Assembly: GCF_900114705.1 (NCBI RefSeq)
Contig: NZ_FOTW01000019.1
Location: 1-64,000 of the forward strand
Reading direction: 5' to 3'
Source of the DNA: Rugamonas rubra
GTDB lineage: Bacteria > Pseudomonadota > Gammaproteobacteria > Burkholderiales > Burkholderiaceae_D
Length of the DNA: 64,000 nucleotides
Positions 1-7,710 of the stretch are shown here, in pieces (the stretch's first letter is position 1; the number at the start of each line of letters is the position of its first letter). The notes beneath the pieces are model-generated. The model worked only from the letters and a program-made list of their open reading frames with translations, was not told the DNA's origin and ran no database searches. A program made the position numbers and the translations under genes.

Positions 1-278
1 GTTACGGCGCCATCACTCACAAACGGCGCCGCCATGTCCGGCAACGCCAAATCCAGCTCCCCCAGCACCTCAGCGATGGAGCGATGTCGATACAGCGCCA
101 GCGCAATAACCAGCCAAACAACTTGCTGGGCCGGCAGACGGCGGCGGCGAATGCTGGCCTTGCCATGTTCGGCCAGTGCGGCTTCAATCATTTCGTAAGG
201 TAAATGCTCGCCGAATCGGTTCCAGTCGAACGGATCAGGCACTTCATTGGCGAACAGTATGGCATCGGATAGCATCAT
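1..278 (-). CDS. IS4-family transposase, N-terminal part (cut by window edge)
   Basis: Reading leftwards from an ATG at 278 the first 92 codons give MMLSDAILFANEV, then a segment with RRRLPAQQVVWLV and YRHRSIAEVLGELDLALP. This is the pattern of the IS4 transposase N-terminal domain, which precedes the DDE catalytic core. The core itself lies outside the window, so activity cannot be judged. Base composition is less GC-biased than the neighbours, as expected for a mobile element. About 66 bp upstream of the start lies a sequence that looks like the IS terminal inverted repeat. The family call is from recognised sequence pattern only. Confidence 0.8.
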   Translation of the reverse strand, partial: MMLSDAILFANEVPDPFDWNRFGEHLPYEMIEAALAEHGKASIRRRRLPAQQVVWLVIALALYRHRSIAEVLGELDLALPDMAAPFVSDGAV

Positions 279-320
279 GCCGAGAAGTTAACACAACGAA
301 ACCGCGTTTACAACCGCTAT

Positions 321-344
321 CGATTGCTTAAGTCAACGGCATTA
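321..344. mobile_element. Probable terminal inverted repeat of the IS4-family element
   Basis: Read on the minus strand this begins TAATGCCGTTGACTTAAGC. The ends of IS4 itself start TAATGCCGATCAGTTAAGG, so the match in layout and sequence is close (family knowledge). It lies just upstream of the transposase start, as an IS end should. The insertion point would be near base 344, about 30 bp beyond the stop codon of the next gene, so that gene is left whole. The other end and the target duplication are outside the window. Confidence 0.55.
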
Positions 345-373
345 GGCACTGACCCCGATGTTTCAGAGGTGGC

Positions 374-928
374 CTATGCGCTGGTGTATTCGGTGACGGT
401 GACGCGGATGGTGTCGGGCCGGTAGCGCACTTCGACGATGAAGCCGCCGGTGCTCTCCCACGAGCATTGGCCGGGCTGCGCCTCGGACTGGTCCTTGCAC
501 GCGGCGCGCTTGCCGCGTTGCGCCGGGATGCCGTGCGCCTGCGCCAGGAACTGCTGCAGCTCGTCGTATTTGCCGGCCGCCGCGCTGGTCTTCAGGCGGG
601 CGATCTCGCCGCGCGCCAGTTCCATCAACTCGCTCTCGCTGGCCTCGGCGTGGGCCTGGCGCGGCAGCACCAGCGTCACCGCGATGACCACGAAGTCGAC
701 GCACTGGCCCTGCTGGATCTCCACCTGCATGCCGTCGTGCAGCGGTGCAGATTCGATGCTGCGGTTGGCCTTGCGCCGCTCCATTTTGTAGCCGGGGTAG
801 GCCTTGGCCTGTAGCGCGGCCTGCGGCGGCTGCATGGTGCAGCCGGCGTTGAACTGCGCCAGCGCCGTCAATGGCGCGCTGCACGCCAGACAAAGCAGAA
901 TGCGGCGCAAGGCGGCGGGGATGGTCAT
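374..928 (-). CDS. Small secreted protein of unknown function
   Basis: A 184-aa protein with a clear Sec signal peptide (basic MTIPAALRRI, then a hydrophobic stretch ending near LTALAQ) and a mature part rich in charged residues. Four cysteines in the mature protein (near FNAGCTM, GQCVDF, RAACKD and GQCSWE) could form two disulfides in the periplasm. The central region is predicted helical (SESELMELARGEIARLK). I recognise no family. The gene stands alone, facing the IS element that inserted just behind its stop. A possible -10 (TAGAAT on the minus strand, near 1013-1018) lies upstream. Coding bias agrees with the genome. Confidence 0.7.
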   Translation of the reverse strand: MTIPAALRRILLCLACSAPLTALAQFNAGCTMQPPQAALQAKAYPGYKMERRKANRSIESAPLHDGMQVEIQQGQCVDFVVIAVTLVLPRQAHAEASESELMELARGEIARLKTSAAAGKYDELQQFLAQAHGIPAQRGKRAACKDQSEAQPGQCSWESTGGFIVEVRYRPDTIRVTVTEYTSA

Positions 929-1060
929 GAAGGCTGTCTCGCTATCGTTGTTATCGTTGTTATGGGTGTTGGTGCTGGCGGGCGCTTGTCACCTGTGGCG
1001 CGCTGGCGGGGTATTCTACCAATATTGACATTTGCTCAATAGTTTATTTGTCATTCCATT

Positions 1061-1083
1061 GCCACGCCAGGTTCAGGCGTGGC
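1061..1083 (-). terminator. Stem-loop at the end of the MocR gene
   Basis: GCCACGCC and GGCGTGGC form a perfect 8-bp stem around a 7-nt loop, and the stop codon at 1073-1075 lies inside it. No T-run follows on the minus strand, so it is at best a weak terminator or a 3' stabilising hairpin. Confidence 0.35.
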
Positions 1084-2521
1084 CGGGCGGCGCCGCCAGC
1101 GAGCGGACGATCTGCCCCAGCGTGGCCAGCGCCGCCTCGGCGCGGGCGTCCCACTCGTGGCCGTAGTTGAGCCGCAGGCAGTTGCCAAAGTCGGCCTGCG
1201 GCGCGAAGATCGGCCCCGGCGCGACGCTGATGCCGTGCGCCAGCGCGACGCGGTGCACGGTCAGCGCCTCGACCTGCTCGGGCAGCTCGACCCACAGGAA
1301 GTAGCCGCCCTTGGGCCGCGTCACCCGCGTGCCGGCCGGGAAGTGGCGCCCCAGCGCCTCGATGAAGCCGGCCTGCTGGTCGGCCAGCTTGTGGCGCAGC
1401 AGGCGCAGATGCCGGTCGTAGCCGCCCGTTTCCAGGTACAGCGCCAGCGCCGCCTGGGCCGGCGCGCAGGTGGTCAGGGTGCTGGTCAGCTTGTGCCGCG
1501 CCACTTGGCGGGCGTAGCGGCCGGCGGCCACCCAGCCGACCCGGTAGCCCGGCGCCAGGCATTTGGAGAACGAGGAGCAGTGCATCACCAGGCCCTCGGT
1601 GTCGAAGGCCTTGGCCGGCGACGGCCGCTTGCCGCCGAAGTACAGCTCGCCGTAGACGTCGTCCTCGATCAGCGGCACCTGGTAGCGCGTCAAGAGCTGC
1701 ACCAACTGCTGCTTCTTCTGGTCGGACATGGTGCTGCCCAGCGGGTTCTGGAAATTGGTCATCAGCCAGCAGGCCTTGGGCCGGTGGCGCTCCAGCGCGC
1801 GCTCGGCGGCCGCCAGGTCCATGCCCTCGCGCGGGTGGGTCGGCACGGCGATGGCCTGCAGGCCCTGCCGCTCGATCGCCTGCAGCGAGGCGTAGAAGGA
1901 GGGCGCCTCGATCAGCACGGCGTCGCCCGGCCGCGTCACCGCCGACAGGCACAGGTTGAGCGCCTCCAGCGCGCCGTTGGTGACGATGATGTCCTCGACC
2001 GGCACGTGCAGGCCGTCGATCAAATAGCGCAGCGCCAGTTGGCGGCGCAGCCGCGCGTTGCCGGGCGTGAGGTCGTCGACGCTGGCCCAGGGGTCGAGCT
2101 CCTGCACGCTGCTGCGCATCATGCGCGCCAGCCGCGCCAGCGGGAACAGCAGCGGGCTGGGGAAGGCCGAGCCGAACGGCACCACGTCGCGCTTCATGCT
2201 CGACTCCAGCACCTCGAACACGCGCTCGCTGACGGCCAGCGGCGCGGCCGCCTCGTCGGGCCGCGAGGCGGTGTCCGGCTCGGGCGGCAGCAGGCTGGCG
2301 GCGCCGCCGTTGCCCGTCACGGCGACGAAGTAGCCGGAGCGCTCGCGCGACTGGATCAGCCCCTGCGCCTCCAGCATGTAGTAGGCCTGGAACACGGTCG
2401 ACGGGCTGACGTTGCGGTTGGCGCAGGTCTGCCGCACGGAGGGCAGGCGGTCGCCGGGGCCGAGCACGCCCTGCAGGATCGATTCGGAGATGTCGCGGGC
2501 GAGTGCTTCGTAGAGATTCAT
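1073..2521 (-). CDS. MocR-family transcriptional regulator (GntR HTH + aminotransferase-like domain)
   Basis: 482 aa. Residues 1-75 form a GntR winged helix (GDRLPSVRQTCANRNVSPSTV), joined by a Pro/Ala linker to a fold-type I aminotransferase-like domain (about 95-470). PLP-binding features are present: N259-P260 (NFQNPLG), D288 and Y290 (EDDVYGEL) and the Schiff-base lysine K320 in SSFSK, so it should bind PLP. I chose ATG 2521 because the GntR domain starts there; the open frame runs further upstream without domain content. It is divergent from the cbb3 oxidase cluster 160 bp away. MocR proteins usually control a neighbouring gene or themselves, but here the target and the effector amino compound are unknown. 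Confidence 0.9.
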   Translation of the reverse strand: MNLYEALARDISESILQGVLGPGDRLPSVRQTCANRNVSPSTVFQAYYMLEAQGLIQSRERSGYFVAVTGNGGAASLLPPEPDTASRPDEAAAPLAVSERVFEVLESSMKRDVVPFGSAFPSPLLFPLARLARMMRSSVQELDPWASVDDLTPGNARLRRQLALRYLIDGLHVPVEDIIVTNGALEALNLCLSAVTRPGDAVLIEAPSFYASLQAIERQGLQAIAVPTHPREGMDLAAAERALERHRPKACWLMTNFQNPLGSTMSDQKKQQLVQLLTRYQVPLIEDDVYGELYFGGKRPSPAKAFDTEGLVMHCSSFSKCLAPGYRVGWVAAGRYARQVARHKLTSTLTTCAPAQAALALYLETGGYDRHLRLLRHKLADQQAGFIEALGRHFPAGTRVTRPKGGYFLWVELPEQVEALTVHRVALAHGISVAPGPIFAPQADFGNCLRLNYGHEWDARAEAALATLGQIVRSLAAPPGHA

Positions 2522-2580
2522 AGGCTGTGCTGGTTCGGTATCCCCGCATGGTAAAGCATATCGACGATGAGGGCGGTCCA

Positions 2581-2606
2581 TCTGATCCGGTTTTTGCCGT
2601 CTGATC
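2581..2606. promoter_or_regulatory. Direct repeat TCTGATC x2 in the mocR/cco divergent region
   Basis: TCTGATC occurs at 2581-2587 and again at 2600-2606, 19 bp apart start to start (about two helical turns), between the divergent MocR gene and the oxidase cluster. MocR regulators often bind paired direct repeats, so this is a candidate operator. I saw no FNR-type TTGAT-N4-ATCAA box in the same gap. Confidence 0.3.
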
Positions 2607-2681
2607 TGCTCATGCCGCCGGCGGCGCGGCGTGACTATCATGCTGCAAACAATCTTACCGCCATTGGCATCGAGGAAAAAC

Positions 2682-4274
2682 ATGAATCCCACCGGCATCC
2701 TGCTGGCCACCTTTATCTTGTCGATCACCGGCCTGTTCGCCTTCATCTGGTCGCTGCGCAAGGGCCTGTTCGACCCCGACCCGGCCGCCGCCCGGGTCAT
2801 CTTCATGGCCGGCGAAATCGGCCAGCGCGACAGCGAGGCGGCCAACGCCTCGTCGGCCCCGGCGCAGGCGGCCGACCCGGCCGAGCTGGACGCGCGCGAG
2901 CGCGCCGACCGCTCCAGCGCGCTGCCGGCCTTCGTGCTGATCGGCTCGGCCGTGCTGTGGCTGGTGGTCGCCTCGCTGGCCGGCCTGCTCAGCTCCTACA
3001 AGCTGCACAGCCCCGACTTCCTGACCGACCACGCCTGGCTGACCTTCGGCCGCCTGCGCACCATGCACCTGAACGCGGTGGCCTACGGCTGGGCGCCACT
3101 GGGCCTGCTCGGCCTGGCCACCTGGATGCTGCCGCGCCTGCTGCGCACCACCCTGGTCGGCGGCCGCCTGGCGGTGCTCGGCGCCGGCCTGTGGAACGCC
3201 GGCCTGATCGCCGGCCTCGGCGCGCTGGCCAACGGCACCAGCGCCGGCATGGAGTGGTTGGAGATCCCCTGGCAGATCGGCATCCTGTTCGCCGTCGGCG
3301 GCATGTTGATCGGCATGCCGATGGTGTACACGCTGCAGCAGCGCCGCGTGCACCACCTGTACGTGTCGGTCTGGTACATCGGCGCCGCGCTGTTCTGGTT
3401 CCCGGTGCTGTACATCGTCGCCAAGATCCCCGGCGTGCACTTCGGCGTCGAGCAGGCGACCATGAACTGGTGGTTCGGCCACAACGTGCTGGGCCTGTTC
3501 TACACGCCGCTGTCGATCGCCTCGGTCTACTACTTCCTGCCCAAGGTGATCGGCCGCCCGGTGCAGTCGTACAACCTGTCGCTGCTGGGCTTTTGGACGC
3601 TGGCCTTCTTCTACGGCCAGGTCGGCGCCCACCACTTGATCGGCGGGCCGATCCCGGAGTGGCTGATCACCCTGTCGATCGTGCAGAGCGTGATGATGAT
3701 CATCCCGGTGGTGGCCTTCTCGCTGAACCAGCACCTGACCATGAAGGGCCAGTTCGGCGCGCTGCGCAGCTCGCCCACGCTGCGCTTCATCCTGGTCGGC
3801 GCGGTGATGTACACGCTGGCCTCGCTGCAAGGCTCGCTGGAGGCGCTGCGCTCGCTCAACGCGGTGACCCACTTCACCCACTTCACGGTGGCCCACGCCC
3901 ACCTCGGCATGTACGGCTTCGTCACCATGGTGATCTTCGGCGGCGTCTACTTCGCCCTGCCGCGCGTGCTCGGCATCGACTGGCCACGGCCGGCGCTGAT
4001 CAGCTGGCACTTCTGGCTGGTGTGCGGCGGCTTCGCCATCTACCTGGTCACGCTGAGCATCGGCGGGATTTTGCAGGGCCTGATTCTGCTCGACCCAGCG
4101 CGCCCCTTCATCGACTCGGTGGTGGTCACCATGCCGTGGCTGCAGGGCCGCAGCATAGGCGGCGCCCTGATGACGCTGGGCCACCTGACCTTCGCCTGGC
4201 ACGTGGTGCTGATGGTGGCGCGCTCGGGCATCCTGAGCCGGACCGATAACGCCTCATTACAAGCGGTGGCATAA
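2682..4274 (+). CDS. ccoN: cbb3-type cytochrome oxidase subunit I with CcoS-like N-terminus
   Basis: 530 aa membrane haem-copper oxidase catalytic subunit. Residues 1-45 hold one membrane helix followed by WSLRKGLFDPDPAAARVIF, which resembles the small cbb3 assembly protein CcoS/FixS; a linker of about 35 residues leads into the oxidase core. Metal ligands in the expected order: H129 (low-spin haem, TMHLNAVAYGW), H267 (CuB, WWFGHN), H317-H318 (CuB, GAHHL), H405 and H407 (AHAHLG). The start at ATG 2682 has a GAGGA Shine-Dalgarno; an in-frame ATG at 2631 has none. It is first in a five-gene cluster, 2 bp before ccoO. It reduces O2 to water with electrons from cytochrome c. No ccoP, ccoQ or ccoG/I genes follow. 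Confidence 0.88.
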   Translation: MNPTGILLATFILSITGLFAFIWSLRKGLFDPDPAAARVIFMAGEIGQRDSEAANASSAPAQAADPAELDARERADRSSALPAFVLIGSAVLWLVVASLAGLLSSYKLHSPDFLTDHAWLTFGRLRTMHLNAVAYGWAPLGLLGLATWMLPRLLRTTLVGGRLAVLGAGLWNAGLIAGLGALANGTSAGMEWLEIPWQIGILFAVGGMLIGMPMVYTLQQRRVHHLYVSVWYIGAALFWFPVLYIVAKIPGVHFGVEQATMNWWFGHNVLGLFYTPLSIASVYYFLPKVIGRPVQSYNLSLLGFWTLAFFYGQVGAHHLIGGPIPEWLITLSIVQSVMMIIPVVAFSLNQHLTMKGQFGALRSSPTLRFILVGAVMYTLASLQGSLEALRSLNAVTHFTHFTVAHAHLGMYGFVTMVIFGGVYFALPRVLGIDWPRPALISWHFWLVCGGFAIYLVTLSIGGILQGLILLDPARPFIDSVVVTMPWLQGRSIGGALMTLGHLTFAWHVVLMVARSGILSRTDNASLQAVA

Positions 4275-4276
4275 GC

Positions 4277-4969
4277 ATGGAAAACGAACTCAAACTACTC
4301 GGCGGCGCGATGGTGACGCTGGCCATGGCCACTTCCGCGATGGTGGTGGTGCCCTTCATGCAGCTCAAGGACGTGCCGGCGCCGGCGGCGCTGAAACCCT
4401 ACACGGGCCAGCAGCTGCGCGGCCGCGACATCTACGTCGGCAACGGCTGCATGACCTGCCACACGCAGCAGCCCAGCAGCACCGGCGCCGGCCGCGCCGA
4501 CGCCCAGCGCGGCTGGGGCCGGCCCTCGGTGGCGGCCGACTACCACTACGACGCGCCGCCGCTGCTCGGCACCATGCGCACCGGGCCGGACCTGTTCAAC
4601 ATCGGCGCGCGCCAGCCCAGCGCCGACTGGCACCTGGGCCATTTGTTCCAGCCGCGCGCCTATGTCGCCGACAGCAATATGCCGGCCTTCCCCTTCCTGT
4701 TCGAGGTCAAGGACAAGAGCGCCGTCACGTCCACCGACCGCGTCGTCGTGCTGCCGGCGGGGACGGTCGGCTACGACCAGGCGGTGGTGGCGCGGCCCGA
4801 GGCGCTCGACCTGGTGGCCTACCTGACCGGCATGAACCACACCTACCCGGCGCTGACGCCGGGCGAGGCGGCGCTGGCGGCACAGGCGCGCGCCAGGAGC
4901 GGCGGCGCGGGTAGCGCCACAAGCGCAGCGCCGGCCAATAATAAAGGAGCACAAGATGTCGTCAAATAA
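4277..4969 (+). CDS. ccoO: cbb3-type cytochrome oxidase subunit II (membrane-bound monohaem cytochrome c)
   Basis: 230 aa. One N-terminal membrane anchor (about residues 8-28), then a haem-c motif C58-M-T-C61-H62, RDIYVGNGC just before it being typical of CcoO. SNMPAFPF downstream supplies a likely methionine ligand, and the GPDLFNIGAR and WHLGHLFQPR stretches match the CcoO family. It accepts electrons from a cytochrome c donor and passes them to the catalytic subunit, with its haem in the periplasm. Its stop overlaps the next gene's start by 14 bp, so translation is probably coupled. Length is similar to ordinary CcoO (about 200-240 aa). Confidence 0.88.
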   Translation: MENELKLLGGAMVTLAMATSAMVVVPFMQLKDVPAPAALKPYTGQQLRGRDIYVGNGCMTCHTQQPSSTGAGRADAQRGWGRPSVAADYHYDAPPLLGTMRTGPDLFNIGARQPSADWHLGHLFQPRAYVADSNMPAFPFLFEVKDKSAVTSTDRVVVLPAGTVGYDQAVVARPEALDLVAYLTGMNHTYPALTPGEAALAAQARARSGGAGSATSAAPANNKGAQDVVK

Positions 4970-5585
4970 TCAAGGCAATGAGCAGGGCAGGGAGCCGGGC
5001 AAGCTGCGCGCCGCCCGGCGCGAGAACGCCGATCCGGTCGAACAGGCCAATCCGGTGCCGAAGGTGGTGATGGGCTTGGTGCTGGGCCTGGTGGTGTGGG
5101 CGGTCGGCTACATTTTCGTGCAGGAGGCCGGCGGCGACGTCTCGCTGGGCGATCGGCGCGACCCGTCGACCTTGACGGCCGCCGTCGGCGGCGCCGTCGA
5201 CGGCGCGCAGGTGTTCGCCGCGCGCTGCGCCGCCTGCCACCAGGCCAACGGCAAGGGCCTGGCCGGCGTGTTCCCGCCGCTGGCCGGCTCGCCCTGGGTC
5301 ACCGGCGACCCGGACACGGCGCTGCAGATCGTCCTGCACGGCATGACCGGGCCGATCGACGTGCTCGGCACCACCTACAACGGCGCCATGCCGGCCTTCG
5401 CCGAGCAGCTGTCCGACGCCGAGCTGGCCGCCGTGCTGACGCACGTGCGCGCCACCTGGGGCAACGCCGCCGCGCCGATCGACACGGCGGCCGCCGCCGC
5501 CGCGCGCGCGGCGACGGCGACGCGCGGCGAGCCGTGGAACGGCACGCAGGAAATCGCCACGGCGCTCGCCGCCGCGCCGAAGTAG
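4956..5585 (+). CDS. Membrane-anchored monohaem cytochrome c of the oxidase cluster
   Basis: 209 aa. A charged cytoplasmic N-terminus (1-35), one membrane segment (about 37-55), then a cytochrome c domain with C91-A-A-C94-H95 and a likely axial methionine M145 (NGAMPAF). The C-terminus is Ala-rich. A good Shine-Dalgarno (AAAGGAG) precedes ATG 4956, inside the end of ccoO. It takes the place that the dihaem subunit CcoP has in standard cbb3 operons, but it has only one CXXCH and is shorter, so it is either a reduced third subunit or the electron donor to the oxidase. Part of the five-gene cluster. Confidence 0.85.
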   Translation: MSSNNQGNEQGREPGKLRAARRENADPVEQANPVPKVVMGLVLGLVVWAVGYIFVQEAGGDVSLGDRRDPSTLTAAVGGAVDGAQVFAARCAACHQANGKGLAGVFPPLAGSPWVTGDPDTALQIVLHGMTGPIDVLGTTYNGAMPAFAEQLSDAELAAVLTHVRATWGNAAAPIDTAAAAAARAATATRGEPWNGTQEIATALAAAPK

Positions 5586-5594
5586 GGTCACGCC

Positions 5595-6311
5595 ATGCAC
5601 GCCGTGTCGCAGGCCCAGGAGGGCAGCACCGCCATTGCCATTGACGCCGCCGATGCCGTCACCACGGGCGCGGTCTCGCGCTGGCGTCGTTGGCTGCGCG
5701 GCTGGGGGCCGGCGCTGGCGATGTGCGCGCTGGCGCTGGCCGGCCTGCTGCTGTTCGACCATCTGACGCGCGGCTTCCAGGCCGTCACCTCGGACGGCGT
5801 GCGCCGCATCGACCTGGTGCGCGCGCCGCGCCCGCTGCCGCCGATACAACTGGTCGACAGCAGCGGCGCGCGCTTCTCGCTGGCCGACATCGCCGGCCCG
5901 AGCGGCCAGAGCACGCTGATCACGCTGGTCTATACGCACTGCGTCGACGTCTGCCGCACCGCCGCGTCCGGCCAGGCCTATCTGCAGCAGGAGCTGCGCG
6001 CGCGCGGGCTGGACCAGCAGGTGCGCCAGCTGACCATCAGCTTCGACCCCAAGCGCGACACGCCCGAGGCGCTGCGCGCCTACGCCCGCAGTATGCAGGC
6101 CGACCCGCTGCGCTGGCGCTTCGCCAGCGTGGCCGACGCGGCCGACCTGGCGCGCCTGCTCAAGGCCTTCGAGGTGGTGGTGCTGCCGGATGGACGGGGC
6201 GGGCTGGTGCACAACGGCGCCATCTTCGTCGCCGATCCGCTCGGCCGGCTGGTGCAAACCTACGATCTCGACCGGCCCGACCAGGCGCTGGCCGACCTGT
6301 TGCTGGACTGA
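5595..6311 (+). CDS. SCO1/SenC-family copper chaperone
   Basis: 238 aa, anchored by one N-terminal membrane helix (about 38-55) with a periplasmic thioredoxin-like domain. The copper-binding C-x3-C is C116-VDV-C120 (YTHCVDVC) and the third ligand is H206 (GLVHNGAIF). FDPKRDTPE is the conserved SCO segment. SCO proteins deliver copper to, or keep thiols reduced for, haem-copper oxidases. Its place directly behind the oxidase subunits (10 bp gap) fits a dedicated assembly role. Confidence 0.9.
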   Translation: MHAVSQAQEGSTAIAIDAADAVTTGAVSRWRRWLRGWGPALAMCALALAGLLLFDHLTRGFQAVTSDGVRRIDLVRAPRPLPPIQLVDSSGARFSLADIAGPSGQSTLITLVYTHCVDVCRTAASGQAYLQQELRARGLDQQVRQLTISFDPKRDTPEALRAYARSMQADPLRWRFASVADAADLARLLKAFEVVVLPDGRGGLVHNGAIFVADPLGRLVQTYDLDRPDQALADLLLD

Positions 6312-6315
6312 CGCC

Positions 6316-6897
6316 ATGCTGCCGCCCCGCCTGTTGCGCCATCCCTGCCTGCCCGGTGCGCTGTTGGCGCTGCTCGGGCTGGCCCACCCCTGGCTGGAGG
6401 CGAGCATGGCACGGCACATGCTCGCCGAATTGCCGCTGTTGTTCGCGCTCGGCTGGTACGCCGCCGCGCTGGCCGGCGCGCGCTGGCGTCCCGCGCGCGC
6501 CTACGCCCCGCCGATGCTGCTGGCGGCGCTGCTGATCGTCAGCGTGTGGATGCTGCCGGTGGCGCTCGACTTGGCGGTGCTGCACCCCGGCGCCAACGCG
6601 CTCAAGGTGCTCGGCCTGCTGTTGGCCGGCGCGCTGGCCGGCGCCGCCTGGCCGGTGGCCGGCCTGGTGCTGCAAGGCTTCTTCATGTTCAACTGGAGCT
6701 GGATGAGCATTGCCGGCGGCCTGCTGTACCAGGACGCGCCGCAGCAGCTGTGCAGCGTCTACCTGAGCGAGCAGCAGTGGAGCGCCGGCACCGGCTTGGT
6801 GACCTTGTCCTCGTCGGTGCTGGTGCTGTGGCTGCTGCACGCGGTGTTCCTGCCGGCGCTGACGAGCATGGCGCCGGCCGGCGACGGCGCGCTCTAG
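6316..6897 (+). CDS. Multi-pass membrane protein ending the oxidase cluster (CtaG/DUF1404-like)
   Basis: 193 aa with about five to six hydrophobic segments. The opening HPWLEASMARHMLAELPLL resembles the helix-2 region of CtaG-type and DUF1404 oxidase-assembly proteins, with histidines H at ARHM and in LHAVFLP near the C-terminus as possible metal contacts; the similarity is by eye and weak. The start is 5 bp after the SCO gene stop, so it belongs to the same transcript. Family members of this kind are thought to help copper insertion. It could instead be a structural accessory subunit. Confidence 0.6.
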   Translation: MLPPRLLRHPCLPGALLALLGLAHPWLEASMARHMLAELPLLFALGWYAAALAGARWRPARAYAPPMLLAALLIVSVWMLPVALDLAVLHPGANALKVLGLLLAGALAGAAWPVAGLVLQGFFMFNWSWMSIAGGLLYQDAPQQLCSVYLSEQQWSAGTGLVTLSSSVLVLWLLHAVFLPALTSMAPAGDGAL

Positions 6898-6912
6898 TGC
6901 CGATCCGGGTGT

Positions 6913-7536
6913 TCAGGCTGGTTCGTCCGGCGGGCCGTTGTCGAGCAGCTCGTCGAGTTCGGCGCGCAGGCGCTGGGCGACCTCGCCGCCCTTGGCCTTG
7001 TGCACCGCGTCGAGAAAGGGCTGGCGCAGCGCGCGCAGCTCGTCGACGTTGGCGGCGTGCTCCACCTTGAGCTGCAAGGCCAGGCCGCGCAGGCCGATGT
7101 TGCGTTTGATGGTGCCGTTGAAGAATTGGCACAGCGCTTGAAATTGCCGCGCCCGGGCCGGTGTGACCGCCGTGGCGGTCGCGGCCGGGGGCGAATCCAG
7201 GGCCGGACCCGGGGCCGAATCCGAAGCGAAACCAGCGGCGGAACCTGCGGCGGCAACGGCGGCCGGCGCCGGCGCGGCGGCTTCCGGCGGCGAGGCCGGC
7301 GCAAGAGGCACCGCCACCGCGTCGCGCCGCGCCAGCCGGATGTAGTCCTGCGCCAGCAACGTGGCGAGGTCGTCGGCGCCCAGCCCCAGCGGCGCCAAGC
7401 CGGCCAGCAGCGCGCCGTCGCTGCGGCGGCCGTCCACCATCACCAGCAGGGTGCGCAAACGAGGCGCCAAACGGTGGCGGCGGGTGGCGATTTCGTCGCG
7501 GCCCTTGTCGGTTTTGTCGTAGATGGCAACGTCCAT
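6913..7536 (-). CDS. Conserved protein of unknown function
   Basis: 207 aa, soluble. The N-terminal 65 residues (MDVAIYDKTDKGRDEIA..., RLRTLLVMVDGRRSDGALL) look like a small winged-helix-like domain; a long Ala/Pro-rich linker (about 75-125) follows, then a helical C-terminal domain (QALCQFFNGTIKRNIGLRGLALQLKVE...). I cannot assign a family. The N-terminal part resembles phrases common in betaproteobacterial regulatory or signalling proteins of unknown role, which is only an impression. It converges with the oxidase cluster (15 bp apart) and is transcribed alone. Confidence 0.75.
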   Translation of the reverse strand: MDVAIYDKTDKGRDEIATRRHRLAPRLRTLLVMVDGRRSDGALLAGLAPLGLGADDLATLLAQDYIRLARRDAVAVPLAPASPPEAAAPAPAAVAAAGSAAGFASDSAPGPALDSPPAATATAVTPARARQFQALCQFFNGTIKRNIGLRGLALQLKVEHAANVDELRALRQPFLDAVHKAKGGEVAQRLRAELDELLDNGPPDEPA

Positions 7537-7710
7537 AGCACTATCGTCTCACTCAAGAAAATGCCATGCAAAGTTGCTTTGCGGATACACTAAGCATATC
7601 ACTGATCCCGCTCGCAGTCGCACAACCATAGCACTTTCACGTCCAGATTGTCGCAGTTGATGCGACACCGCTTTGCAGCGGCGGCGTCCACACCACTATA
7701 ACGAATTGAT

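Noticed and set aside
921-1028. A 35-codon plus-strand frame, hydrophobic and lipoprotein-like, divergent from the secreted-protein gene
   Set aside because: It overlaps that gene's start codon, has AT-rich untypical codons created by a tandem ATCGTTGTT repeat, and lacks a spaced Shine-Dalgarno.
2522-2845. N-terminal extension of the MocR gene
   Set aside because: The extra residues have no domain content, overlap the divergent ccoN gene, and GntR domains start at the ATG at 2521.
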